Counted from the first letter of the stretch, positions 1 through 11,181 are shown. The stretch: DNA of 64,000 bases from Corydoras sp. C115 (GCA_019802505.1 JAFMOC010000032.1:2117501-2181500), one strand, 5' to 3'. Notes: generated by a model from the sequence alone, not told the origin. A program made the numbers and translations.

Positions 1-28
1 GAGGAGAGCATGCCAACCACTAAGCCAT
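1..28 (-). mobile_element. DANA-like SINE, head end only (cut by window edge)
   Basis: The window opens inside the tRNA-like head of a minus-strand SINE: the complement of the 'GCTTAGTGG' A-box region is at 15-28. The body lies to the left, outside the window. Confidence 0.8.
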
Positions 29-726
29 AATAATAAAATATAATGAAAACATCAAATATCAAGACAATCAAATATCCCTTTTTCGTTTATTTAATAATTC
101 TCTAAACATTGGTCCCAGTAAGTATCTTCAGGACGTGATGGACAACAAGCTCGACCTGCTTGTCGTGATTTTTCCAGGGCAGCTGTACTTTAGCACGATC
201 CTGACAGGCGGACCATGTGTGGGTATAAAACTTATGTTGTCCTACATGATTTCATGCACTACTTATTGTGTGTTTTCCTCAGAGATAAGCCACCCAGGCA
301 GATGCATTAGCTCTGCTCAGGCTCACTAAGCTCAGCACCCGGCATCATAACTCTTCATCATGCTCTAATGCCGCCCGCTTCACATATGCAGGCAGGAGGG
401 GTGGAAGAGAGAAAGACATGAGGCATTAAAAGAGCTGCCTTTCCACTGACCGGCCCAATGAGCTGCGTATTCAGGGCTATGGCAGCGTCTGAGTCCAACA
501 TACGGTTCACATGGCACCCTCATGCTGATCACATGGCGGAGCCTGTACATCAGTTCATGTACAAAGTGCTTCCCCTCTGCTGTCTCTGGATATTACAGTC
601 GATGGTTTATCTGAATGCTGTGTTGACTTCAGTAACGTTACAGCCGCAGAGTTAGACTTTTTATATAAGTGCAGTAAATTACATTTAATTAAAGATACAA
701 ACCTTTTTAGATTTTTTTAGTACTTG
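29..726. other. Single-copy non-coding DNA
   Basis: AT-rich sequence without a recognisable gene, repeat or splice-flanked exon. Short open frames here (for example 135-329, 458-655) show no family resemblance. Confidence 0.6.
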
Positions 727-772
727 TAATATATATATATGAAAGGCGGCTTTCATATATATATATATATAT
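727..772. repeat. (TA)n with embedded hairpin
   Basis: Two (TA)n runs flank GAAAG-GCGG-CTTTC, giving a near-perfect stem of AT repeats plus GAAAG/CTTTC around a GCGG loop. The GGCGG core resembles the first bases of the SINE head, so it may be a remnant of one that inserted into the microsatellite. Confidence 0.7.
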
Positions 773-1122
773 GGAATGGCTTAGTGGTTAGCATGTTCTC
801 CTCTCAGCACTAGGGATTCCCGGTTCGAATCCCCATCTGGGTGGAGTTTCCATGTTCTCCCCGTGTCTGCGTCGGTTTCCTCCGGGTTCTCCGGTTTCCT
901 CCCACAGTCCAAAAACATGGATGAAGTTAATTGAATTCTCCAAATTGCCCCATATAGAGTGTGAGTGAGTGGGCAGTGAGTGTGCCCAGCGATGGATTGG
1001 TGCCCTGTCCTGAATGTATCTGCCCAGCGCCCGAGACGTTCTCCCCTGGATGGGCATGGGGAACGGGGAACCCCACCGCGACACTAATAGAGGATAAAGC
1101 GGGAGATAATGAATGAATGAAT
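773..1122 (+). mobile_element. DANA-like SINE, near full length
   Basis: A box TGGCTTAGTGG and B box GGTTCGAATCC near the left end, the SINE body, then GATAATGAATGAATGAATG tail. It belongs to the subgroup with GAGACG, TAATAGAGG and GCGGGAG. Its 5' end abuts (TA)n and its tail is followed by another (TA)n at 1123-1141, so the microsatellite was the target. Confidence 0.92.
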
Positions 1123-1141
1123 GTATATATATATATATATA

Positions 1142-1440
1142 GGGGCGTCACGGTGGCGTGGTGTTTAGCATGTTCGCCTCTTCGCCTCTCTGTATGGGTT
1201 TCCTCCGTGTTCTCCGGTTTTCCCATAGTCTAAAAACATGGATCAAGGTCAATTGAGTTCTCCAAATTGCCCCATTTAGAGTGTGTCTGTGTGAGTGAGT
1301 GTGTGCCCAGCAATAGATTGGCACCCTGTCTTAGGTGTATCTGCCCAGCGCCCAAAACGTACTCCTCTGGATGGGCATGGGGAACCCCCCCCCCCCGCGA
1401 CCCTAATATAGGATAAAGTGGAAGATAATGGATGAATGGA
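1142..1440 (+). mobile_element. DANA-like SINE with internal head deletion
   Basis: Second of three same-orientation SINEs separated only by (TA)n. The segment that should hold the B box is missing, joining CTCTTCGCC directly to GGGTTTCCTCC. The tail ends GGATGAATGGAG before TATATATA. Confidence 0.88.
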
Positions 1441-1453
1441 GATTTATATATAT

Positions 1454-1800
1454 AGGGGTGGCACGGTGGCTTGGTGTTTAGCATGTTCGCCTCTTGGCAC
1501 CTCTCGAATCCCATTCTGGGTGGAGTTTCCATGTTCTCCCGTGTCCCCGGGTTTCTTCCAGGTTCTTCGGTTTCCTCCCACAGTCCAAAAACATGGATCA
1601 AGGTCAATTGAATTCTCCAGATTACCCCATATAGAGTGTGTTTGTGTGAGTGAGTGTGTGCCCAGCGTTAGATTGGCGCCCTGTCCTGGGTGTATCTGCC
1701 CAGCGCCCGAGACGTTCTCCCCTGGATGGGCCAACCCCCCCCCCCCCCACACACACACGACCCTAATATAGGATAATGCGGAAGATAATGGATGGGTGTA
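1454..1800 (+). mobile_element. DANA-like SINE
   Basis: Third SINE of the (TA)n-separated array, followed by (TA)n at 1801-1818. The B-box region is damaged (TCTCGAATCCC). A C tract followed by CACACACA replaces the usual CCCCCGCGACCC. Confidence 0.88.
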
Positions 1801-1818
1801 TATATATATATATATATA

Positions 1819-1945
1819 AATTTCATAAGAGATCTAATAAAATAAAGTAATCCATTTTAATAATTGTGTCTACTGTGAAAACTCCAACTGTTTGGGATTC
1901 GAACACAGAGGAATTTCTCGGCCACATTCAGCCCATCCCTGTTAT

Positions 1946-1990
<45 letters not shown>

Positions 1991-2548
1991 AGCGATGCAC
2001 CTGTACCTACACCTCAACAGAAGCATGGTTGATGAGGCCACACTGTCCATTGTCTTCCACAGCTGCTGTTTTGATAAACTCTCTGCAGCTCCTCCATCTA
2101 TTAGAATGCTTTGAAACGTTTTAAACATGGCAAAAAAGAAACCATCACACGAGGGTTTACGTAAAGTATTTTAAAATTGACCTCGCGATTTCTAGGTAAT
2201 GATTAAGAGAAGCCCAGCGCATTGCGTTTTAAACAACCTGGATGTCTGCATGTCTGACACAACTGTATGGACACAATGGCGTTCTGTCTCTGAGGTGTTA
2301 TCTTTGTTTTGTCTGAATTCTACACTGTGCTGATCAAGGACAGGCCTTCCGCGGCTGGCTGCTCGGAGACGCCTACGTGACCGTCTTGTCAAACATTCGT
2401 GTGGCACTGGGACGCGGCATTAAGGAAATGACATTGAACATGATTCGTAAGAGTAGAAAAAAGACTTTCTGTGTTGCATAAGTTTGGTCCCTGTCTATTT
2501 CTTTGTCCTTCCTTACAGTATACTCACAACCATTGGAAAGCTGTAGAG
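1819..2548. other. Single-copy DNA with (CA)n at 1949-1989
   Basis: No gene seen. It contains a ~20-unit (CA) microsatellite, of the kind usually length-polymorphic in fish. Confidence 0.7.
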
Positions 2549-2848
2549 CGGCACGGTGGCTTAGTGGTTGGCATGTTCTCCTCTCAGCCCTCCCCGTGTC
2601 CACGTGGGTTTCCGCCGGGTTCTCCGGTTTCCTCCCACAGTCCAAAAACATGGATCAAGTCAATTGAGTTCTCCAAATTGCCCCATATAGAGTGTGCCTG
2701 TGTGTGTTTGTGTGTCCTGTGATAGATTGGCGCCCTGTCCTGGGGTGTATCTGCCCAGCGCCCGAAACGTTCTCCCCTGGATGGGCATGGGGAACTCCCC
2801 CGCGACCCTAATAGAGGATAAAGCAGAAGATAATGGATGAATGAATGT
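2549..2848 (+). mobile_element. DANA-like SINE with deletion removing the B box
   Basis: The head starts GCGGCACGGTGGCTTAGTGG. 'CTCTCAGCCC' joins directly to 'TCCCCGTGTCC', so the B box and start of the body are lost. The tail is GGATGAATGAATG. Confidence 0.9.
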
Positions 2849-2898
2849 CCATGGTGCTGAAACATTCATCATCTTTAAGAAACAACTAACAACACATC

Positions 2899-3223
2899 TC
2901 TTCCAGAAGCATTCATTCATTCATTCATTATCTTCTGCTTTACAGATACACCCAGGACAGGGCGCCAATCTATCGCTGGGCACACACCCACACACACAGA
3001 CACGCACACAGACACACTCTATATGGGGCAATTTGGAGAACTCAATTGACTTGATCCATGTTTTTGGACTGTGGGAGGAAACCGGAGAACCCGAAGGAAA
3101 CCCATGCGACACGAGGAGAACATGGAAACTCCACCCAGATGGGGATTCGAACCGGGAATCCCTAGCACTGAGAGGAGAACATGCCAACCACTAAGCCACC
3201 GTGCCGCCCTTCTTCCAGAAGCA
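2899..3223 (-). mobile_element. DANA-like SINE with 13-bp TSD
   Basis: The SINE (2912-3210) is bounded by TCTTCCAGAAGCA at 2899-2911 and 3211-3223. A deletion between the tail and the 'CAGATACACCC' block removes the G-tract region. The B-box complement GGATTCGAACC is intact. Confidence 0.93.
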
Positions 3224-4064
3224 CTTAATATTAAAACAATTCGACTGTACTTAGACATGAAACCAGATTGGTTCCTGATCAGATTTGATAATGACTTGTG
3301 TTGTATAGTTGCTTCGTATAAAAGTATCTGCAATGCATCTAGATTCGTCTTAAAGGTTCGTTCTTTTGCACCACCCAGCAATGGACGTTGTTCTGGATAG
3401 ATGTTCTGCACCACAGAACAGCATTGTGCAACTGTTTCTCTATGTGTTTACTGTTCACAGTGTGTTTCTGGGGGTTGCTTGAAGGATCCAAACGTGGGGG
3501 AGGGGGATAAAAGCATTTTTTTTTTTTTGGTTTTGTTTTTCCCTAAGGGAGTTCTTTTCCATCCTTTGATTGAAGTGTCTGGAAACAAGGCACCCGAGTT
3601 TGCATTAGCTATAATTGGACCCTAATTTGTATCTCAATCCATTGTTCCAAAGGGCTCCGGCACCTAATTAACACCATATCCAGTCTGATCAAGTCATTAA
3701 GTAATCTGAATACAAATCTCGTTTGGTAATTGGTTGAGTAAGGGCGAAGGAGGAGAGAAGGGTATACCCACTCCTTCCTGTCTATCACCTTTTCATCTCC
3801 GTCGCTAATGAGTGCATTTAGCAAGAGAGTTCGCAACTGTCAGCTGTCCAGAAATGTTAAACGCATGTACAGAACCGCGTCGCAAACAAATGGAGATGTT
3901 TTAAACATGAGGCTCGGCTTTTAAAGCAGCAAACAAAAGCTTTGAAACTAATGCCTTACCACAAACCTTGGTGTTTACTGTAGATATTAAATGACTAAAC
4001 ATTTGTTGGTTGCTTTGTGTGATGTGTTCTGAGTTCTATGATTGATCTGTGTTTGTGCTTTAAA
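3224..4064. other. Single-copy non-coding DNA
   Basis: T-rich in places (poly-T near 3518). No coding or repeat signal recognised. Confidence 0.6.
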
Positions 4065-4643
4065 CTGATTTCCAAAACTCCATCCATTCATTATCTCTCG
4101 CTTTATCCTATTTTAGGGTCGCGGGGGGGGGGGGGTTCCCCATGCCCATCCAGGGGAGGATGTTTCGGGCGCTGTACACACACTCGCTCACACACACATA
4201 CTCTATATGGGGCAATTTGGAGAACTCAATTGACTTGATCCATGTTTTTGGACTGTGGGAGGAAACCGGAGAACCCAGAGGAAACCCACGCGGACATGGG
4301 GAGAACATGGAAACTCACCCAGATTGGGATTCGAACCGGGAATACCTAGTGCTGGGAGGCGAACATCCAGGGGAGAATGCCTCTGGCGCTGGGCAGACAC
4401 ACCCAGGACAGGGCGCCAATCTATCGCTGGGGCACACACTCACTCACTCACTCAGACAAATACACACTCTATATGGGGCAATTTGGAGAACTCAATTGAC
4501 TTGATCCATATTTTTGGACTGTGGGAGGAAACCGGAGAACCCGGAGGAAACCCACGCGGGGTGGGGATTTGAACCGGGTATCCCTAGTGCTGAGAGGCGA
4601 ACATGCTAACCACTAAGCCACCGTGCCGCTGATTTCCGAAACT
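4065..4643 (-). mobile_element. Composite SINE: two DANA-like bodies in one integration
   Basis: Two minus-strand SINE bodies (4080-~4369 and ~4370-4628) are fused: the first stops inside its head (GGCGAACAT) and runs straight into CCAGGGGAG of the second. One TSD pair spans both: CTGATTTCCAAAACT at 4065-4079 and CTGATTTCCGAAACT at 4629-4643 (14 of 15 identical). The dimer therefore integrated as one unit or formed inside one insertion. Confidence 0.85.
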
Positions 4644-4649
4644 GAATTA

Positions 4650-4850
4650 CATAATCCATCTAATCTCATTATCCTCCACTTAATCTCATATTATGGACTA
4701 GGGTCGCGGATGGGGTTCCCCATGTCCATCCAGGGGAGAACGTTTCAGGCGCTGGGCAGATACACCCAGGACAGGGTGCCAATCTATCACTGGGCAAACA
4801 CCCACTCACACAGACACACACACACACACTCTATATGGGGCAATTTGGAG
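4650..4850 (-). mobile_element. DANA-like SINE, head missing
   Basis: Diverged tail and body, ending at CAATTTGGAGAT. The half carrying the pol III boxes is absent, and the next SINE begins directly. Confidence 0.85.
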
Positions 4851-5167
4851 ATCCTCTATTAGTGTCGCGGTGGGGTTCCCCATGCCCATCCAGGGGAGAA
4901 CATCTCAGGCGCTGGGCAGATACACCCAGGACAGAGCGCCAATCCATCGCTGGGCACAGACTCACTCACACACACTCTATATGGGGCAATTTGGAGAACT
5001 CAATTGACTTGATCCATGTGTTTGGACTGTGGAAGGAAACCGGAGAACCCGGAGGAAACCCACGCGGACATGGTGAGAACATGGAAACTCCACCCAGATG
5101 GGGATTCGAACCGGGAATCCCTAACGCTGAGAGGAGAACATGCCAACCACTAAGCCACCATACCGCC
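4851..5167 (-). mobile_element. DANA-like SINE, tail truncated
   Basis: It begins at CCTCTATTAGTGTCGCGG without the GAAT/GGAT tail and ends in a complete head (CCACCATACCGCC). A SINE lacking its 3' tail is not expected from simple target-primed insertion. It is probably a recombination product with the copy at 4650-4850. Confidence 0.87.
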
Positions 5168-5705
5168 ACCAATAACTCAAAGCAGTTTTTGTGATGACAT
5201 ATGACATTATTGTTGTCACATATCTGTCTTTTAATCGACAGAAAGGCGAGTACTTTTGAATTTTTCTATATAAAGCAGAACATATTCTCTGCCTCTGCCC
5301 TTTGCGGAGCAAAAGATCAAACTTATTTGAATTCCGTGGATTTATTTATTTAAAAACACTCGTCAGAAGTGCTCGCTTTCTGTCAGGTTTGTAATTAAAA
5401 CAATTTTACAGCAGGTTGCTTTTAACACGCCTGCGAAAATGCAGGCGGCAGGCAAATGTTGCTGGGGTGACATTTACAAAGCGTAATGGAGAGAGATTTT
5501 TATCGGTTATATTTCAGCGCCGTGGCAAATCCACAGCCCAGCGAGCGAATATGAGAAATGGGCCCAGGGCATTTCAATGCTGAGATGCAGTTTCATCCTT
5601 TCCCGGGTTCTGACGCTGAAAGAAATGATCTGATGCAAGAAAAACATCTGGAATCACGGGTGAGGATTAGCCGGAGCTGGCAAACATATGCCGTTGGTTG
5701 TATGA
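5168..5705. other. Single-copy non-coding DNA
   Basis: No gene or repeat recognised. Confidence 0.55.
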
Positions 5706-6183
5706 GATCCATCCATCCATTATCTTCCACTTTATCCTATATTAGGGTCGCAGGGGGGGTTCCCCATGCCCATACAGAGGAGAACGTTTCGGGTGCTGAG
5801 CAGATACACCCAGGACAGAACGCCAATCTATCACTGGACACACACACATTCACACAGACACACTCTATATGGGGCAATTTGGAGAATTCAGTTGACCTTC
5901 AACCATGTTTTTGGACTGTGGGAGGAAACCTGAGAACCCGGAGGACAGGGTGCCAATCTATCGCTGGACACACACTCACTCACACTAATACACTCTATAT
6001 GAGGCAATTTGGAGAACTCAATTGACTTGATCCATATTTTTGGACTGTGGGAGGAAACCAGAGAACCCGGAGGAAACCCACATGGACACGGGGAGAACAT
6101 GGAAACTCCACCCAGATTGGGATTCAAACCCGGTAACCCTAGCGCTGAGAGGGGAACATGCTATCCACTAAGCCTCCATGCCA
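5706..6183 (-). mobile_element. SINE with internal partial duplication (dimer)
   Basis: The central SINE block (ACACTCTATATG..CATGTTTTTGGACTGTGGGAGG) is present twice. The junction at ~5941 joins CCCGGAGGA to CAGGGTGCC, with AGGA shared by both partners. This suggests unequal recombination or template switching between two SINE sequences. Confidence 0.87.
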
Positions 6184-6682
6184 CATGGAACATTCATTCA
6201 TTCATTCATTCATTATCTCCCGCTTTATCCTCTATTAGGGTAGCGGTGGGGTTCCCCATGCCCATTCAGGGGAGAACATTTCAGGCGCTGGGCAGATATA
6301 CCCAGGACAGTGCGCCAATCTATCGCTGGGCACACACTCACTCACACAGACACACTCTATATGGGGCAATTTGGAGAACTCAGTTGACTTGATCCATGTT
6401 TTTGGACTGTGGCAGATACACCCAGGACAGGACGCCAATCTATCACTGGACACACACACATTCACACATACACACTCTATATGGGGCAATTTGGAGAATT
6501 CAGTTGACCTTCACCCATGTTTTTGGACTGTGGGAGGAAACCGGAGAACCCGGAGGAAACCCACGCGGACACGGGGAGAACATGGAAACTCCACCCAGAT
6601 GGGGATTCGAACCGGGAATCGCTAGCGCTGAGAGGCGAACGTGCTAACCACTAAGCCACCGTGCCTCCGCCGCATGGAACAT
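6184..6682 (-). mobile_element. SINE with internal partial duplication, single 10-bp TSD
   Basis: TSD CATGGAACAT at 6184-6193 and 6673-6682 encloses a SINE whose central block is duplicated. At ~6411 GGACTGTGG runs into CAGATACACCC. It is adjacent to, and similar in build to, the 5706-6183 dimer, but the duplication joints differ. Confidence 0.87.
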
Positions 6683-7580
6683 AGTGTTTATATTTTTAAT
6701 CAATAATAAGTGAAAAAATATATAATGAAAATAAAGCTTTTTATGATCTGTAACAGGTTATTCTTGGCTTGATAAGTGTCTCAAACACACTGCTGCATTG
6801 CTTTTAACCTGCAGGAACAAACATAAAGGTTATACACATGCTATACACACATGAACACTACAAGGTTTATTGCTGGGCCCATTTCTTTTTAATGTATTTT
6901 TTCTTCATGCACACACTTGCTATCGGAGCATTTATTGGATTCGAAAGCATTTTCGTCCAGCCTTCAGTGGTAAAAGTGATGGGATCGGAGGATGCCTCTA
7001 GAATGCAGATGCGGGTTTGGGAGTAAACATCATACAACACTCACTACACGGGAGAATATTAAATCCTTGCCTACATACTTTGATTCACTGGCGATAAGAG
7101 CTTCAGTGCACCAGTGATGAATGACATTGTTCTTATGAGACTAATGACTTTCAAAAAGAACATTTCTGTAAAAGCCTGATAAAAAAATGTCAATAACTTG
7201 GGCTCTGCAGCCAGCCACGGATTCACACCTGACACCGTCTCTGAAAAGATGAAAATGATAGTAATATCCCTAATATTTCAGCGTGCTATTTCACTGCAGT
7301 GGATAAAGAAGGTGCTTTTTTGGCAACTATATTATCTTCCACATTGTGGAAATCAAGAGGCAATTTATGACCTTTTTCAACTTGTCAAGAAAACAAGTCT
7401 TGAGCAATAGGCCCATCCGCAATTCGCCATCAGTGGAAATCTGTCTGTATAATGAGAAATACGGCCTTTCGAAGAAGTCGGCTTGAGAATTATTAGCACC
7501 CTTTATCATCCAGACACATTTTTTGGATTTTGGAACCTGAAAAGATTTCCGCTAAATGAATAATAACTACACTCGCATCG
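6683..7580. other. Single-copy non-coding DNA
   Basis: AT-rich. Open frames at 6838-7026, 7198-7410 and 7327-7509 have no recognisable homology. Confidence 0.55.
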
Positions 7581-7599
7581 ACACAGACAGTGATCACAA

Positions 7600-7835
7600 T
7601 GTGGGAGCCAGAGGATGGGAACCGAGATAAAGGTCTGACCTCTTATCATAACCTCAGAAGACATCGGCCGAGCTGCACGATGAGACCTCAGAAGCTTATT
7701 CCCATAAAGAGCAACTATAACAGGGAGTTTTTTCTTGCCACTGTCGCTTCGGCTTGCTCTTTGGGGAGTTTCAGGTTCAGAGTTGAAACACTGGAAAGCT
7801 GCTTTGAGATAATATACTATGTTAAAATTTAAATA
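7600..7835 (+). repeat. Retroelement 3'-end fragment (LINE-like 3' UTR)
   Basis: Contains 'AACAGGGAGTTTTTTCTTGCC', 'TCGGCTTGCTCTTTGGGG' and 'AAAGCTGCTTTGAGATAAT', the same ordered block as at 21.2-21.6 kb and inverted at 33.9 kb. I recall this block as the tail of teleost non-LTR elements. The left limit is uncertain. Confidence 0.65.
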
Positions 7836-7865
7836 ACTGAATTGAAGAATTAAAACAAGTAAGGT

Positions 7866-7999
7866 TTCTCCAGCTTCCTCCCACAGTCCAAAAACATGAA
7901 TTCAAGGTGAAATGGCTGCTTTAAATTGCCCCATATAGTGTGTGTCGTGTGTGTGTGCGTGTATGTGTGTGTGAGGTTTAAGTAGAAGATAATGAGGCG
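7866..7999 (+). mobile_element. Diverged DANA-like SINE fragment
   Basis: Body from 'CTTCCTCCCACAGTCCAAAAA' to 'AGAAGATAATGAGGCGAGATAATG', lacking head and G/C tract. Confidence 0.75.
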
Positions 8000-8006
8000 A
8001 GATAAT

Positions 8007-8372
8007 GCAGGACATTATCCATCCATCCATTATCTTTCGCTTTATCCTCCATTAGGGTCGCGGGGGGGTTCCCCATGCCCATCCAGGGGAGAACGTTTCA
8101 GGCGCTGGGCAGATACACCCAGGACAGGGCGCCAATCTATCACTGGGCACACACACACACACACACACATACTCTATATGGGGCAATTTGGAGAACTCAA
8201 TTGACTTGATCCATGTTTTTGGACTGTGGGAGGAAACCGGAGAACCCGGAGGAATCCCACACAGACACGGGGAGAACATGGAAACTCCACCCAGATGGGG
8301 ATTCGAACCGGGAAACCCTAGCGCTGAGAGACGAATGTGCTGACGCCACCATGCCACCCTGCAGGACATTAT
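8007..8372 (-). mobile_element. DANA-like SINE, full length, 12-bp TSD
   Basis: Perfect TSD GCAGGACATTAT at 8007-8018 and 8361-8372. The tail is (CCAT)n on the left, and the pol III boxes sit near 8300 and 8345 on the minus strand. Confidence 0.95.
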
Positions 8373-8397
8373 ATTTGATTTTATTTAATTTGTTTAT

Positions 8398-8508
8398 TAA
8401 GTGGTCAGAACACAGAATTGGCCATACGGCACCCCTGGAGCAATGAGGGTTAAGGGCCTTGCTTAGGGGCCCACATCCCCTGACCACTGAGCTACCCACC
8501 CACCCCAT
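8398..8508 (-). mobile_element. Type-2 tRNA SINE fragment
   Basis: The complement shows the 'TAGCTCAGTGGTCAGGGGATG' A-box region and the 'CTTAACCCTCATTGCTCCAGG' block, shared with copies at 10.7, 19.6, 25.8, 40.6, 49.8 and 50.3 kb. The B-box region is deleted. Confidence 0.75.
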
Positions 8509-8572
8509 GGTAAATTATTTAAAGCCTGAAGCCTGTCTTTTTAAAGAAAACATTCAGACACTCATTTAATAC

Positions 8573-8887
8573 TCTATTGTATATATTCATTCATTCATTA
8601 TCTCACGCTTTATCCTCTACTAGGGACGTGGGCGGTTCCCCATGCCCATCCAGGGGAGAACGTCTCGGGCGCTGGGCAGATACCCCCAGGACAGGGCGCC
8701 AATCCATCGCTGGGCACACACTCACTCACACAGACACACTCTATATGGGGCAATTTGGAGAATTCAATTAACTTGATCCATGTTTATGGACTGTGGGAGG
8801 AAACCGGAGAACCTGGAGGAAACCCACGCGGACACGGGGAGAACGTGCTAACCACTAAGCCACCGTGCCACCATTCTATTGTATATA
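8573..8887 (-). mobile_element. DANA-like SINE with internal deletion, 13-bp TSD
   Basis: Perfect TSD TCTATTGTATATA at 8573-8585 and 8875-8887. A deletion in the head joins GGGGAGAAC to GTGCTAACC, removing the B box. Confidence 0.95.
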
Positions 8888-9728
8888 GTCTAATATATAA
8901 AGAGAGTAATTATAATATATAGTCTATAATGTCATGGATGAGGTTTCCTCAGGCCGTTGGAATAACAGCAGTTCCACATCACAGCACAAAACATATTCCA
9001 TATTCTATTTCTTTCTTCAAGCATCTCAAGATTCTATGTGTCGTTACATCTGAGTTTGCACAGAGAGATTTAAGAATTAAACTTAAATACGACATTAATG
9101 CAGCTGCATTTGCTGTGCACACGCCGGAGTAGAGACTATTTGCAGATATTAAGTGCTATTCAGTAATAAGTAATTAGAGCTGTATGTGTATTAATACAAA
9201 AGTCTGAAGATGGCATCTAATGGACTTTGGAGATTTCCTGACCTTAGATCTTTTGCAAATCTCCATTCATAATTGTTCGAATAAATGAATGTGATGAATA
9301 TAAAGTGATTCCTGCACTTTACGCGAGGAAAGTTCCATTCCTTAGTCTTCTAAGAGGCTGCTGTTTAACAAATCTGAGTAATAAAAGCTCCTGACATGAG
9401 CGAACACTTTAAAAATCAATGTTTTATAGCATTTCATGCAGATCTGACTTCAGAAAGTTATGCCTTCCATGATGTAAGTCTAAAAAACAACAGTAAATAT
9501 GATGAAGAGTGTATGTGTGGATTACAGACACACTGATCACAGCGCCTGAGCGTGCTCACATACCAGACTCAGAGGACGGAACTTCACATCGATGTCTTGC
9601 ATATGTGAGCAGGTTGGAGAACGTGCTATTTGAAGTTTATAAATAGAGGGAAAAGCAGAGAGGGTGGTCGTCAAAGAAACTGGAGATACTGGCGCAGATG
9701 CATAAGAATGAAAAAAGTAACTTGCATT

Positions 9729-9763
<35 letters not shown>

Positions 9764-10329
9764 CTACAGTGTGTTTGTATGTACGACGGTGGTGCAGCTC
9801 CACCAAGTGGTCTTGTTTTATTGTTTAGACAAGCCATAAGATTTACAGTACCGTCAAAAATACAACAAACCTTATAGAATTATATTTCCACAAAAAAAAA
9901 TATTTATGATTTTACACAATTTGTCCCTCATAATGAAATTAATTACATAAAAAAATTAAAAGGTAAAGATTTTTTACTGTCTTACATCATTAAGTTACTA
10001 TTGGTATTAATTTAGAACCCTAATAGAATTTATGGTCTATAACTAAATATCGTGCCCCTTATTATTTTTTAGTACAAATATGATTTTATTAATTATTTAA
10101 TAGCTGCTTGACGAACAAATCATAATGTAACTCTAATTACTGATGCTTCCTCCACCATGTTTCCCGGTAAAGATTTTTTTTTTTTTCAGTTTAATGTGTT
10201 TTACAGTTTAATTATCATTATATTAAGTTTTTTTTTTTTTTTTTTAAATGCTTATTAAATACATTTTGTATTGATGGAATCAATGCTTTTTGATTTAGGA
10301 GCAGAACTATTTAATGTTTTGGTTTATAT
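8888..10329. other. Single-copy DNA with (TG)n at 9731-9762
   Basis: AT-rich with poly-T runs near 10170 and 10230. No gene recognised. Confidence 0.6.
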
Positions 10330-10419
10330 GATGATTACACTGCACAGTGATAGATTGGCGCCCTGTCCTGGGTGTATCTGCCCAGCGCCCGAAACGTTCT
10401 CCCCTGGACGGGCATGGAG

Positions 10420-10453
<34 letters not shown>

Positions 10454-10513
10454 TGACACTTATATAGGATAAAGCGGAAGATAATGGATGGATGGATGGA
10501 TGATGGTTACACT
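10330..10513 (+). mobile_element. 5'-truncated DANA-like SINE with long C tract
   Basis: Only the 3' half is present (from CAGTGATAGATTGG), with TSD GATGATTACACT / GATGGTTACACT at 10330-10341 and 10502-10513. The internal C tract has grown to 31 C (10422-10452), against about 5-8 in most copies. Confidence 0.9.
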
Positions 10514-10534
10514 ACGTTACAATGTGAGCATGAA

Positions 10535-10672
10535 TAGTACGGTGGTGTAGTGGTACCACGTCATCCTCTCAGCGCTGGGGATCTGGGTTCCAATCCCAAT
10601 CTGGATGGGTGTTTCCATGTTGTCCGTGTGAATGTTCTCCGGTTTATGCCCACGGTCTTTGGTTTGTGAACT
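10535..10672 (+). mobile_element. Old, diverged DANA-like SINE head and body
   Basis: 'GTACGGTGGTGTAGTGGTACC' then 'CTCTCAGCGCTGGGGATCTGG' and 'TTTCCATGTTGTCCGTGTGAAT'. It breaks off before the tail. Confidence 0.7.
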
Positions 10673-10677
10673 TTTGG

Positions 10678-10835
10678 CTGTGGGAGCTCAGTGCTCAGGG
10701 TGTTGGGCTATCAGTCAGAAGATCGGGGGTTCAAATCCCAGGTCCGCTGAAGTTACCAATGGGGAACCTTAAGCAAGTTCCATAACTTTCATTGTTCCAG
10801 GGCTGCCGTCTCACGGCAGACCCTGTACTCTGACC
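10678..10835 (+). mobile_element. Type-2 tRNA SINE fragment
   Basis: 'GAGCTCAGTG', 'GGGCTATCAGTCAGAAGATCG', B box GGTTCAAATCC, then 'GAAGTTACCAATG' and 'TTGTTCCAGGGCTG'. Confidence 0.82.
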
Positions 10836-11181
10836 GGATATTAAGCAGAAAATTAATATGGACCTACATATTTTGGTTGTTTTAAATATAGGATTTATGA
10901 AATAGATGAATAACGAGATATGAGATATTGCTAATTGAGATATGGCTCACAGCAAGAAGAACCCGGGTTCCCAGTGGATGATGTGTGGGGTGTGAGGCAG
11001 TGGGTGGGTGGTTGCAAGGGATTTGTCTTGGACCTCCGGTGTTCTTCAATCTCTGAAGAAATGCAGCATACATAAAAAAATATATTCTAGCCATTTGGGA
11101 CGTACATATGAGTCCCAAGCCACTCTCTTTATTTAACCCCTTTAAAAATAAACTGCTCCTCGTTTCTGTCTCTCATTCACA
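10836..11181. other. Single-copy non-coding DNA
   Basis: No gene or repeat recognised. Confidence 0.5.

Noticed and set aside
773..1800. CRISPR-like or satellite array
   Set aside because: Units are ~350-bp SINEs with pol III boxes separated by TA runs, in a vertebrate-type genome.
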